Positions 36,927-45,088 of a stretch of DNA of 64,000 bases are shown piece by piece. Under the pieces are notes generated by a model. That model ran no database searches and had not been told where the DNA came from. It worked only from the letters and a program-made list of their open reading frames with translations. The stretch spans positions 124,001 through 188,000 of the forward strand of contig NZ_QRHC01000009.1 in NCBI RefSeq assembly GCF_003415655.1, given 5' to 3'. The first letter of the stretch is position 1. Every line of letters begins with the position of its first letter. Made by a program: the position numbers and the translations under genes. This DNA comes from Vibrio maerlii. GTDB lineage: Bacteria; Pseudomonadota; Gammaproteobacteria; Enterobacterales; Vibrionaceae.

Positions 36927-38354
36927 TTGCACAGTAACGTATACCTCCCAGAAGAATTCCTTAGCGAGATTGAAAAGATACTGCCAAGTCACCTTTTAAT
37001 GGATGACTTTATTGCTTCCTGTCAGCGCCCTTTGCGCAAAAGTATCCGCGTCAATACGCTTAAAGTATCAGTTGAGGTATTCTGTGAGATCGCGAAAGGA
37101 AAAGGCTGGGAGTTAGAACAAGTGCCTTGGTGTGCTGAAGGGTTCTGGATTATTGCAGACGAATCTGAAGTACCTCTTGGAAACACTGCCGAGCATATGT
37201 CTGGTCTGTTCTACATCCAAGAGGCGAGTTCGATGATGCCAGTTTCTGCATTGTTTGAAGATAACTCTGATTATGAAGCTGTACTTGATACCGCAGCGGC
37301 ACCAGGTTCCAAGACCACACAAATTGCGGCTCTGATGAACAATCAAGGTATTCTTGTTGCCAACGAGTACGCTGCGAGCCGTGTTAAAGTACTTCACGCT
37401 AATATTGAGCGCTGTGGCATTCGCAATGCCGCACTGAGCAATTTTGACGGTCGTGTATTTGGTCCTTGGCTACCAGAGCAATTCGATGCGGTTCTTCTGG
37501 ACGCACCTTGCTCTGGCGAAGGCACAGTGCGTAAGGATGCGGACGCAATGAAGAACTGGAGCAAAGCTTCGGTCTTGGAGATAGCACAAACACAAAAAGA
37601 ACTCATTGAGAGTGCATTCCATGCACTGAAGCCTGGCGGTACTCTGGTTTACTCAACCTGTACTTTGAGCGAAGAAGAAAACCAGCAAGTTTGTCACCAC
37701 CTGAAAGACATATTCGGAGACGCGGTTGAGTTTGAGTCACTCGCAAACTTATTCGAAGGCGCAGATAAGTCATTAACGCCAGATGGTTTCTTGCATATTT
37801 TCCCACAGTCTTACGATTGTGAAGGTTTCTTTGTTGCTCGACTTCGCAAGACAGCAAGCGTTGCTCCGCCTGAGGTTAAGAAAAAACTGGGTAAGTTCCC
37901 ATTTGTAAAAGCATCGAAAAAGCAGACTCTAGACGTCGAGAAACACCTCTCAGATACTTTGAATATCACACTACCACAAAGTAGTTCTATTTGGATTCGT
38001 GACAACGACGTATGGCTTTTCCCTAACGCGCTCGAGCCTATGATCGGCGAATTACGCTTTTCGCGCATGGGGATCAAAATTGCAGAGATGCATAAAAAAG
38101 GCTACCGCTGGCAACATCAGGTCGCGATGTCACTATTTGAACCATCGCTGCACGACGCAGCGCGTGTAGAGCTCTCTATCGAAGATGCTCGAGAATGGTT
38201 TATGGGTAGAGATGTGCGCCCAGAGGGTCAAAGCGGTAAAGGTGAAATTATAGTCACCTATAACCAATCTGCTATCGGTCTTGGTAAATGGGTCGGCAAT
38301 CGCATTAAAAATGGCCTACCACGAGAACTAGTGAGAGATAAGAACTTGTTCTAG
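36927..38354 (+). CDS. rsmF: RsmF, 16S rRNA m5C1407 methyltransferase
   Basis: A 475-residue enzyme that methylates C1407 of 16S rRNA. The catalytic cysteine motif [13 protein letters not shown], the second cysteine in [11 protein letters not shown] and the SAM block [13 protein letters not shown] are present, and a PUA-like C-terminal domain follows. The open frame starts at 36813, but that would include the letB terminator hairpin. I choose the TTG at 36927 (reading [14 protein letters not shown]), which lines up with the E. coli N-terminus. No strong ribosome site is visible, so the exact start is uncertain. Confidence 0.92.
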   Translation: MHSNVYLPEEFLSEIEKILPSHLLMDDFIASCQRPLRKSIRVNTLKVSVEVFCEIAKGKGWELEQVPWCAEGFWIIADESEVPLGNTAEHMSGLFYIQEASSMMPVSALFEDNSDYEAVLDTAAAPGSKTTQIAALMNNQGILVANEYAASRVKVLHANIERCGIRNAALSNFDGRVFGPWLPEQFDAVLLDAPCSGEGTVRKDADAMKNWSKASVLEIAQTQKELIESAFHALKPGGTLVYSTCTLSEEENQQVCHHLKDIFGDAVEFESLANLFEGADKSLTPDGFLHIFPQSYDCEGFFVARLRKTASVAPPEVKKKLGKFPFVKASKKQTLDVEKHLSDTLNITLPQSSSIWIRDNDVWLFPNALEPMIGELRFSRMGIKIAEMHKKGYRWQHQVAMSLFEPSLHDAARVELSIEDAREWFMGRDVRPEGQSGKGEIIVTYNQSAIGLGKWVGNRIKNGLPRELVRDKNLF

Positions 38355-38408
38355 GATTTACGCGTTGACCTTACTGAAAGTTATTATTGAAATTACATGC
38401 AGTTATAA

Positions 38409-38437
38409 AAAGAGCACCACTTAGTTGGTGCTCTTAT
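38409..38437. terminator. Terminator of rsmF
   Basis: Stem AGAGCACCA/TGGTGCTCT with a six-base loop and flanking A and T tracts. Confidence 0.8.
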
Positions 38438-38465
38438 TGTTTGAAACTGGCGAAATTGCGATCTT

Positions 38466-38479
38466 AAGCTAGTATTAAA
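38466..38479 (+). promoter_or_regulatory. Sigma-S-like promoter of sdsR
   Basis: CTAGTATTAA at 38469-38478 resembles the sigma-S extended -10 form CTATACTTAA. It places the transcript start near 38482. SdsR is strictly sigma-S-dependent in enterobacteria. Confidence 0.55.
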
Positions 38480-38481
38480 TG

Positions 38482-38583
38482 TAGTTTAGACAACCTTATT
38501 CAGCTTGCTGAAACCAGTTAGCGCGGGCTCTTCGGAGCCATTTCCCCTAGGCCCAGAACAGGAACGGTTCTGGGCTCTTTTTG
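38482..38583 (+). ncRNA. sdsR: SdsR (RyeB) small RNA
   Basis: A sequence of about 102 nucleotides with the conserved SdsR 3' half: TTAGCGC, the hairpin GGCTCTTCGGAGCC, the single-stranded ATTTCCCCTAG, and the terminator GCCCAGAAC...GTTCTGGGC followed by CTTTTT. E. coli SdsR has the same order (GGCTCT hairpin, CATTTCCCT, CAGGAA loop, CTCTTTTT end) and also lies close to rsmF (yebU). SdsR is a stationary-phase, Hfq/ProQ-associated RNA that represses porin and mismatch-repair mRNAs. The 5' end is estimated from the -10 element. Recognition is from sequence memory, not a covariance search. Confidence 0.85.
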
Positions 38584-38610
38584 TCGAGGACACTCTATCA
38601 ATTTAAGAAA

Positions 38611-39450
38611 CTAGCCGTTTAGGCGAATGCCTTCTTTCTCGATAGTAATTTTGCCAGCTTTGTATAAGCCACCAATGGTTTTCTTGAACGTTCCCTTACT
38701 CGTACGGAAAGCCGAGAAAATAGCTTCTGGTGAAGACTTATCGTTCAGTGGTAGAAAACCACCTTTCTTCTCTAACAAATCAAGTATCTTTTGGCTAAGG
38801 TCATCCATTTTCGCTACACCAATCTTCTGAAGAGACAGGTTGATCTTGCCATCTTCTCGAATTTCTTTGATATAGCCTGTTAGGCGCTTACCGACAAACA
38901 GTTTACCGAATACATCTGATGGGAAGATCATCCCCCAGTGCTCGCCATTAATGATTGCTTTGTAGCCTAAGTCACTGCGCTCTGCGATGATGAGCTCTAC
39001 CGACTGATTGCGCTTATAGTTTGCTGGAGTTTTATCCAACCATTTATTGAACTTAGTAGTACCAACAATACGACCAGACGCTTTATCTGTGTATACGTAC
39101 ACAAGGATCGTTTGACCTTCGTTGAAACGAGCACGCTGCTCACTAAAAGGAATAAGCAAGTCTTTCTCTTTAATACCCCAATTTACAAACACACCAGTAC
39201 TGTTCACACCCTCTACGGTCATCAAACCCCACTCACCGACAGATGCGATTGGCTTAGTGGTCGTCGCCGCCAGTTGGTTATCTGAATCTAGGTACAAAAA
39301 GACGTTAAGAGATTGTCCAATTTCACTGTTTTCCGGTACGTAGCGAGAAGGCAGCAATACCGTGCCGTAATCATCCGCATCTAAGAAAAGGCCAAAGTCT
39401 GCCTTCTTTACAATCGGTAACTGGTTAAATTGACCAAGTTTAATCATCAT
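38611..39450 (-). CDS. cvfB: CvfB/YitL-type S1-domain RNA-binding protein
   Basis: A 279-residue protein (278 if the second ATG is used) with three S1-like beta-barrel modules and a C-terminal winged-helix segment (ILDLLEKKGGFLPLNDKSSPEAIFSAFRTSKGTFKKTIGGLYKAGKI). This is the CvfB/YitL architecture, sometimes misannotated as a GntR regulator. CvfB affects virulence gene expression in staphylococci; the role in vibrios is unknown. It is transcribed away from the divergent 39559 gene. Confidence 0.82.
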   Translation of the reverse strand: MMIKLGQFNQLPIVKKADFGLFLDADDYGTVLLPSRYVPENSEIGQSLNVFLYLDSDNQLAATTTKPIASVGEWGLMTVEGVNSTGVFVNWGIKEKDLLIPFSEQRARFNEGQTILVYVYTDKASGRIVGTTKFNKWLDKTPANYKRNQSVELIIAERSDLGYKAIINGEHWGMIFPSDVFGKLFVGKRLTGYIKEIREDGKINLSLQKIGVAKMDDLSQKILDLLEKKGGFLPLNDKSSPEAIFSAFRTSKGTFKKTIGGLYKAGKITIEKEGIRLNG

Positions 39451-39558
39451 TCATTTCTCTAATATAAATTTACGGAGATTATACGTGATCTCTGTTATCC
39501 TTTCGCGTGAAAGTCGCAAGATAATGAAAATAATCAGCAAAACATCAAGGAGACATGA

Positions 39559-40926
39559 GTGATCACCGTTGATAAGCAAGACGCTATTACCCTGAAAATC
39601 ACCCATGCCATGAAAAAATCGAAAAAGTTAGACCTAGACGTTTACCTTTTTATTCCAGGAGAACTCAACCTCACCTCGGACACGGTTTCTGAAACGGACT
39701 TTTACTACAACTCCATCACACAAAAACGTTCATATTTTAGTGATAAAACCCTACTACCCTTGGTGCACAGCCGACTAGCTCAACGTGGGCGTCTCTCATC
39801 TACTCAGTATCGTGTTAGTTTGAGTTTGTTTGCCTATCAATACGTTATCGCGCTCGATAAGGCGGTAAGTACACTAAATAAAGAAAAAGCTGAAGACATT
39901 ACCTCTGACGAGGTCGATGAGGTTATCGAGCTTGCTCTAGACATCCTAAAGCGATTGAGACGAACTATACCGTTTGATGAAAGCCTCAAACGCTATTACG
40001 TCAATATCGATAACTACCTATCTTGGTATACCGAACAAAAATTCTTATCGCTGGTGGCTCATCTACCACGTGGCAAAGAATACTCCACCATCAAAGAACG
40101 CCTTATCACCTTGTGTGAAAAGGAACGCGCTCACCGAAAATTACATCGCTATAACTCGCGTAAGGTTCGCGAAGATGTGACTCGCATGAGTAATAAGATG
40201 CGCTTATTACGCCGTTTGATCGAGCATCCTATCGTTCTGAAAGAAAAAACCTTGTCGATGGGTAGTAACATTCAGCGTGCTGTCAAAGGTATTGCGACCG
40301 GTTTAGTTATGGTCTTTGTCACTACCAGTGTTATCTGGGCACGTGACTACCTTGGGGAGATCACCGCATCTTTCATCATTGCGATGTCATTCATTTATGC
40401 ATTACGTGAGGTATTTAAGGATGATCTACGTGACATCCTTTGGCGTTGGATTCGTAAGGGCAAACCAAAATGGCGTAAGCGTTATATTGACCCGACCACC
40501 AAGAAAGCAGTGGGTAATAAGCTCGAATGGCTCGATTACACCAGCCTCTCAAAACTCCCTGACCGTATTAAGTCGATTCGTAAGAAGCGTGTCGTGCAAC
40601 GTGAAGAAGCGGTGTTGCACTACAAAGCACACACCAGTATGACAACATCACTGTTTATGAGTGGTTATGACGAAACGCGTGAATCTCTGCAGATAAGTTT
40701 ACGATCATTAACACGACTAATGGACAAAGGTTCAAACAAGGTATACACCCTCAAAGAAGGGCAAGTTAGTAGAGAGTCTGTTGAGAAGCGTCACCTTCTC
40801 AACCTAATTATCAAAGAAGATAACCAAGACGGCAGTCCAATATACTACCGCTGGAAAATAGTTCTTAACCGTTCAAAAATCGTCGACATCGAGCAGATGG
40901 ATATTGAACAGATTGAGGATGCCTAA
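39559..40926 (+). CDS. Uncharacterised membrane protein, 455 residues
   Basis: The protein starts at a GTG (39559-39561) preceded by AAGGAG at good spacing. It has an N-terminal soluble region of about 235 residues, two adjacent membrane helices around residues 243-280 (KGIATGLVMVFVTTSVIW and ASFIIAMSFIYALREVF), and a C-terminal charged domain of about 170 residues rich in K and R. I recognise no domain. Its 3' end overlaps the convergent DUF4442 gene by four bases. Codon use looks like that of its neighbours. Confidence 0.75.
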   Translation: MITVDKQDAITLKITHAMKKSKKLDLDVYLFIPGELNLTSDTVSETDFYYNSITQKRSYFSDKTLLPLVHSRLAQRGRLSSTQYRVSLSLFAYQYVIALDKAVSTLNKEKAEDITSDEVDEVIELALDILKRLRRTIPFDESLKRYYVNIDNYLSWYTEQKFLSLVAHLPRGKEYSTIKERLITLCEKERAHRKLHRYNSRKVREDVTRMSNKMRLLRRLIEHPIVLKEKTLSMGSNIQRAVKGIATGLVMVFVTTSVIWARDYLGEITASFIIAMSFIYALREVFKDDLRDILWRWIRKGKPKWRKRYIDPTTKKAVGNKLEWLDYTSLSKLPDRIKSIRKKRVVQREEAVLHYKAHTSMTTSLFMSGYDETRESLQISLRSLTRLMDKGSNKVYTLKEGQVSRESVEKRHLLNLIIKEDNQDGSPIYYRWKIVLNRSKIVDIEQMDIEQIEDA

Positions 40927-41393
40927 CGTTTAACTTTCACGGAAAGTGTTAAAGAGAAAGTTGCCATTGGCGTGTCACCATCGGTCGATGGACAGGTAGC
41001 GACAATGGTGACGTCTTTATTAATTCGCTCTCCCGTTGCGATCGTTTCATCCAACATATTGTCGATTAACGGTCCGTCCAGACACGTAAAGATGACATCC
41101 GCTTCTGGCCTTCTCAAAAACTCGGCAGACACGCCTTTAAAAGCCAGTGAAATTTTTTCCCCTCTCTGCTTGGCTTTGTCCATTGCCAAGAAGCCACCCG
41201 CTACATCCGCCCCTACCGCTAGCGTACCAAAGTACATACTGTTGAGGTGGTTCTTAGTGCGCCTTCGAAGAGGGATTTTAACTTCCACCATTTCATCATT
41301 GAGCGTAACGAGTCTAGGGCGACACAACCAAATCAAGGGCACCTTAAAAAAGCCAAATAATGACAAGTAGATATTTGCTTTAAATAAATCCAT
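40923..41393 (-). CDS. DUF4442 hot-dog-fold protein (thioesterase-like)
   Basis: A 156-residue protein with a hot-dog fold pattern: HLNSMYFGTLAVGADVAGGFLA, containing the central-helix start, and the strand FKGVSAEFLRRPEADV. These are typical of DUF4442/PaaI-like acyl-CoA thioesterases. The substrate is unknown. It overlaps the convergent upstream gene by four bases. Confidence 0.8.
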   Translation of the reverse strand: MDLFKANIYLSLFGFFKVPLIWLCRPRLVTLNDEMVEVKIPLRRRTKNHLNSMYFGTLAVGADVAGGFLAMDKAKQRGEKISLAFKGVSAEFLRRPEADVIFTCLDGPLIDNMLDETIATGERINKDVTIVATCPSTDGDTPMATFSLTLSVKVKR

Positions 41394-41669
41394 TTAATCC
41401 TCCATAACATGTCTGACCAGTTAAGATTATCGTCTTTAGTTTGTCAAAGTCTTCAACAAAAAACGCGATTAGAAACAATCCCTTCTTATCAGATGCCAAC
41501 GGAGAGTGACAGGGTGACGTTAGTTTCTACAATTTCTCAAGACTCTCCTTAAAACGAACAAAAGCGAAAGAATATTGAAAACAAATGTGGTTGAAACGCA
41601 GGTAACGGTTTATTCCTCTAGTCATTTCCGCTATCTTTACCGCTTCGCAACGAAATAACAGGCGACATC

Positions 41670-42728
41670 ATGCCATTAAAAACAGACGAACTAAGAACTC
41701 AAGCATTGGGTCCAATGCCAACACCTGCTGAGTTGGGACAATCTCATCCCATTACAGAAGACGTTGCAGAAAGGATTGCCAACTCTCGCCGTCAAATTGA
41801 AAACATTCTGACAGGTGAAGACCAACGCCTATTGGTGATCGTTGGTCCATGTTCTGTTCATGACACGGAAGCGGCTATCGATTACGCAACTCGCCTTGCT
41901 GCTATTCAAGAGCAATACAAAGATGAACTATTCATCGTTATGCGCACCTACTTTGAAAAGCCACGTACTGTTGTAGGTTGGAAAGGTCTGATTACTGACC
42001 CTAACTTAGACGGTTCATACGCACTTGAAGCGGGTCTGAACAAAGCGCGTAAGCTTCTACTAGATATCAATAAGCTTGGTCTAGCAACAGCGACTGAATT
42101 CCTAGATATGATCACAGGTCAATACATCGCTGACCTTATCACTTGGGGCGCAATCGGTGCTCGTACGACAGAATCACAGATTCACCGTGAAATGGCATCT
42201 GCGCTCTCTTGCCCTGTTGGTTTCAAGAACGGTACCAACGGCAACATCAAGATTGCTATTGACGCAATCCGTGCGGCAAAAGCTTCTCACTACTTCTACT
42301 CTCCAGATAAAAATGGTCGCATGACGGTATACCGCACTAGCGGCAACCCATACGGTCACGTGATTCTGCGTGGTGGTGATAAGGGCCCGAACTTTGATGC
42401 TGAGTCAGTAAAAGCCGCGTGCGATCAACTTGCTGAGTTTGATCTTCCACAACGCCTAGTGGTTGATTTCAGCCACGCAAACTGCCAAAAGCAACACCGT
42501 AAACAACTAGACGTTGCTCAAGACATTTGTGATCAGATTAAATCTGGTAGTCACTATGTAGCCGGTATCATGGCAGAAAGCTTCATCGAAGAAGGTAACC
42601 AGCCAATGGATGACCTAGATAACCTGAAATACGGTCAATCGATTACCGATCCATGTCTAAGCTGGGAGCACACTGCTCAAATGCTAGATATGCTTGCGGA
42701 CGCTATTAAGGTTCGTTCAGCTAAGTAA
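41670..42728 (+). CDS. aroG: 3-deoxy-7-phosphoheptulonate synthase, class I AroFGH type
   Basis: A 352-residue enzyme that condenses phosphoenolpyruvate and erythrose 4-phosphate to DAHP, the first step of the shikimate pathway. The motifs VIVGPCSVHD, MRTYFEKPRTVVGWKG, GARTTESQ and VDFSHANC mark the class I AroF/G/H group. I use aroG as the best guess; the feedback type (Phe, Tyr or Trp) cannot be read securely. It is a single-gene unit with a strong terminator. Confidence 0.9.
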   Translation: MPLKTDELRTQALGPMPTPAELGQSHPITEDVAERIANSRRQIENILTGEDQRLLVIVGPCSVHDTEAAIDYATRLAAIQEQYKDELFIVMRTYFEKPRTVVGWKGLITDPNLDGSYALEAGLNKARKLLLDINKLGLATATEFLDMITGQYIADLITWGAIGARTTESQIHREMASALSCPVGFKNGTNGNIKIAIDAIRAAKASHYFYSPDKNGRMTVYRTSGNPYGHVILRGGDKGPNFDAESVKAACDQLAEFDLPQRLVVDFSHANCQKQHRKQLDVAQDICDQIKSGSHYVAGIMAESFIEEGNQPMDDLDNLKYGQSITDPCLSWEHTAQMLDMLADAIKVRSAK

Positions 42729-42750
42729 ATTGCGCTGACAAACCGATGAT

Positions 42751-42790
42751 AAAAGCCTCAATATCACGATTTGATATTGAGGCTTTTTTA
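42751..42790 (+). terminator. Terminator of the DAHP synthase gene
   Basis: A 16-base perfect stem AAAAGCCTCAATATCA/TGATATTGAGGCTTTT with a five-base loop and a T run. Confidence 0.92.
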
Positions 42791-42921
42791 ATTCTATTTT
42801 CCGCAAAATCTAACCTAGCCTGGTGATGCTATTTCCTGATATTGGGATTAAATTAACGTTCATTATTTGATGATTGTTTTAATATGAACCTCTAATAATA
42901 TCGAGGTGATCAGGAGGCGTT

Positions 42922-43290
42922 ATGTATAAGCAGCTATCCCCTGAACAACGAGTCAAAATCTGGGCGCTTAAAAAAAGCGGTAAGTCTCAAACTCAAATTG
43001 CTAATGAATTAGCTATTCATCGCTCAACGGTATCTCGCGAACTCAATAGAAATGCGGGCCCCTACGGTTATGAGCCTCAATTAGCTCAACGCCTTGCCTC
43101 TTATCGTAAAAAGCACCACCAGCAAGCCTATGAGATCGAGTATAAAGATCTGATTGCAGAGCTAAGAACGTTAGGGCTAGACCCTCAAGGTTGCAAACGC
43201 TTTATATTTCACCATCATCCAGAACTAATGGTCGAACAAGTCGATAAAATCTTCGAATTAGTGTCGAAAGACGTGGTTTTTGACCAATAG
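42922..43290 (+). CDS. Orphan IS30-type helix-turn-helix protein
   Basis: A 122-residue protein preceded by a strong AGGAGG ribosome site. Residues 1-65 (LSPEQRVKIWALKKSGKSQTQ and HRSTVSRELNRN) match the HTH of IS30-family transposases. The DDE catalytic domain is absent; instead there is a 55-residue tail (QAYEIEYKDLIAELRTLGLDP...). No terminal inverted repeats are visible. The good ribosome site and intact frame suggest a functional DNA-binding protein derived from a transposase, not decay. Four direct repeats directly downstream (43307-43450) could be its binding sites. The function is unknown. Confidence 0.75.
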   Translation: MYKQLSPEQRVKIWALKKSGKSQTQIANELAIHRSTVSRELNRNAGPYGYEPQLAQRLASYRKKHHQQAYEIEYKDLIAELRTLGLDPQGCKRFIFHHHPELMVEQVDKIFELVSKDVVFDQ

Positions 43291-43306
43291 TGTGAGCCGA
43301 CTCACG

Positions 43307-43450
43307 TGTTGCACTTGCTCAGTTCCATCATGATTCTCAAAGGCATAGCTTGTTGCACTTGCTCACTCTTTAAATGAAAAGTGGCTGTGACAAAGACAAA
43401 GCTGTTGCACTTGCTAGCAAAAGACAACATTCTGTATTTGTTGCACTTGC
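43307..43450 (+). repeat. Four direct repeats of TGTTGCACTTGC
   Basis: Identical 12-base units start at 43307, 43351, 43403 and 43439 in the same orientation. The intervals are 44, 52 and 36 bases, and the intervening sequence is not conserved. They begin 17 bases after the stop codon of the HTH gene and end before the CRP site of the dhaK operon. The spacing is too irregular and the units too short for CRISPR. They may be protein-binding sites (iterons) or repeated RNA targets. Confidence 0.85.
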
Positions 43451-43516
43451 CACACAACTAGTGATGATTTTTATATAAATAATTGAAATATATACACTTT
43501 TAGGTCTAATTCACTT

Positions 43517-43532
43517 TGTGACTCATATCACT
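43517..43532. promoter_or_regulatory. CRP site, class II position
   Basis: TGTGACTCATATCACT matches the CRP consensus TGTGA-N6-TCACA with one mismatch. Its centre is about 41 bases upstream of the start predicted from the -10 element TAATAT (43553-43558), the position for class II activation. It heads the 43599-47193 operon. Confidence 0.8.
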
Positions 43533-43598
43533 TTCCAACTGAAAATCTTATCTAATATAGAGACGTAAACGATCATCATTGAATGCAAGGAGCACAAA

Positions 43599-43916
43599 AT
43601 GAAGAAGTTCAGTCACGTCGGGATCCCTACCCCCAATCAACATCCAGGTGAAACTTTTAACGAAGCAATCGGGCTTTATGTCACCGACTTTAAGGAAAGC
43701 GAAAATCATATCGAATGGTTGCGTTTCTTAGAGGACAGTCCAATGCCGGAAGAGCTTAAGAACACGGCACATGTTGCTTATGAGGTCGACAACCTTGATG
43801 AAGCAATGAAAGGAAAAACGGTCCTATTAGAACCTTTCTACCCAAATGATTCGTTAAAGGTTGCTTTTGTACTGGAAGATGAAGCCCCTGTCGAGCTAAT
43901 GGAATACATAGACTAG
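43599..43916 (+). CDS. VOC/glyoxalase-fold protein, first gene of the dhaK operon
   Basis: A 105-residue protein with the pattern MKKFSHVGIPT...HVAYEVDNLDEAM...ELMEYID, typical of a single vicinal-oxygen-chelate module. Members bind a divalent metal and act as isomerases, lyases or dioxygenases. As leader gene of the operon it may isomerise or epimerise the sugar-like substrate, as LsrG does for phospho-DPD, although LsrG has a different fold. The ribosome site AAGGAG precedes the ATG. Confidence 0.75.
   Translation: MKKFSHVGIPTPNQHPGETFNEAIGLYVTDFKESENHIEWLRFLEDSPMPEELKNTAHVAYEVDNLDEAMKGKTVLLEPFYPNDSLKVAFVLEDEAPVELMEYID
43625..43632 (-). other. KOPS-like octamer, minus strand
   Basis: CCCTACCC on the plus strand is GGGTAGGG on the minus strand. 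It lies right of dif and points left, toward dif. It is inside the VOC gene; chance occurrence is possible. Confidence 0.4.
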
Positions 43917-43971
43917 CTGCCATTCTGCTCATTAAATATCTGAAAAATAACAATATATAGAGAGTTATATC

Positions 43972-44967
43972 ATGAAGAAATTTATCAATAACGCGGAAAA
44001 CATCACCACTGAACTTCTCCAAGGTTATGCAATGACCTTTCCACAAAAGATCAAAGTGGTTTCAGAAAAAATCGTAGCACGAGCAATACCTAAAGACCCG
44101 AACAAAGTTGCGATTGTGACGCTTGGCGGTGCTGGACATGAACCTGCGCTAAGTGGCTACGTTGGTGAAGGCATGCTGGATTACTCTGTTGTGGGCGATA
44201 TTTTTGCCGCCCCTGGTGCGCCTAAAGTGCTTGAAGCTTTAAAAATGGCGGACTGCCCTGCAGGAGTATTACTTGTTGTGCTAAATCATGAAGGTGATGT
44301 AATGGCGGCCAACATGGCAATGGAAATGGCTGAACGAGAAGGCATTAAAGTAAAAATGTTGCTGACTCACGAGGACATCAGTGCCGGTCTAAACACTGAT
44401 ATAAAAGACAAACGTGGTCTTGCAGGTTGTGTACCTGTTTACAAAATTGCAGGTGCAGCAGCAGAAGCGGGTTTACCACTAGAAGAAGTCTACCGCGTTG
44501 GTGAGAAGTTTAATCAAACCTTAGCAACACTAGCGGTAGCAATGAGTAATGCCACTCATCCTCAATCGGGTATGGAGATCGGCGACCTAGCTGGAGATGA
44601 AATGGAAATCGGTATGGGCCAACACGGCGAAGGCGGTGGTGGTCGCATGAAGATTCAGTCTGCGGACGACACAGCAAATATCATGCTTGAGCAATTATGC
44701 AAAGCGGTTGATGTGAAAATGGGTGATGAGCTCATGCTTATGATCAACGGCTCTGGGGCAACTACGCTAATGGAAATGTTCATCGTTGCCCGCGCATGTC
44801 ACCACAATTTACAGGACAAGCAAGCTAAAGTGGCACGTTCTAAAGTTGAAGAAGTCCTCACGGTTCAAGAGATGGCTGGATTCCAGATGTGTATTGGTAA
44901 GTTCGATCAAGAAACGCTTCAATACTGGGATAAACCATGTAATACCCCTTACTGGACTCAACAATAG
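43972..44967 (+). CDS. dhaK: DhaK-type dihydroxyacetone kinase subunit
   Basis: A 331-residue substrate-binding subunit. The motif GGAGHEPALSGYVGEGMLDYSVVGDIFAAP and the histidine that binds the keto group covalently (GMGQHGEGGGGR) are present. The partner DhaL is encoded next. No PTS-type DhaM gene is present, so the donor is unclear: ATP, as in sugar-alcohol pathways that use DhaK-like kinases, or a PTS protein encoded elsewhere. It differs from glycerol-type DhaK in several active-site flanks (for example LSGYVGEG for HAGYVGxG), so a longer ketose is possible. Confidence 0.88.
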   Translation: MKKFINNAENITTELLQGYAMTFPQKIKVVSEKIVARAIPKDPNKVAIVTLGGAGHEPALSGYVGEGMLDYSVVGDIFAAPGAPKVLEALKMADCPAGVLLVVLNHEGDVMAANMAMEMAEREGIKVKMLLTHEDISAGLNTDIKDKRGLAGCVPVYKIAGAAAEAGLPLEEVYRVGEKFNQTLATLAVAMSNATHPQSGMEIGDLAGDEMEIGMGQHGEGGGGRMKIQSADDTANIMLEQLCKAVDVKMGDELMLMINGSGATTLMEMFIVARACHHNLQDKQAKVARSKVEEVLTVQEMAGFQMCIGKFDQETLQYWDKPCNTPYWTQQ

Positions 44968-44977
44968 CGTCATTCAA

Positions 44978-45013
44978 CGGTTAAGTGCTGCTCTTTAGCG
45001 TAGCACTTAACCG
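44978..45013 (+). repeat. Intercistronic hairpin between dhaK and dhaL
   Basis: A perfect 12-base stem CGGTTAAGTGCT/AGCACTTAACCG with a 12-base loop and no U-tract. It lies in the 121-base gap between dhaK and dhaL and probably stabilises or segments the mRNA. Confidence 0.7.
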
Positions 45014-45088
45014 ATTATCTCAGACCATCCTCATTCATGTACTTATCGAAAGTACGTGCAGGCTTTGACATGCTTAAAGGAGAGGAAA

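Noticed and set aside
41394..41669. TyrR or TrpR operator, or leader peptide, before the DAHP synthase gene
   Set aside because: No TGTAAA-N6-TTTACA palindrome or aromatic-rich short frame with attenuator hairpins was seen.
42922..43290. IS30 insertion sequence
   Set aside because: Only the HTH is present; there is no DDE domain, terminal inverted repeat or target duplication.
43307..43450. Four short direct repeats as a CRISPR array
   Set aside because: Units are only 12 bases, intervals vary (44, 52, 36) and no cas gene is nearby.
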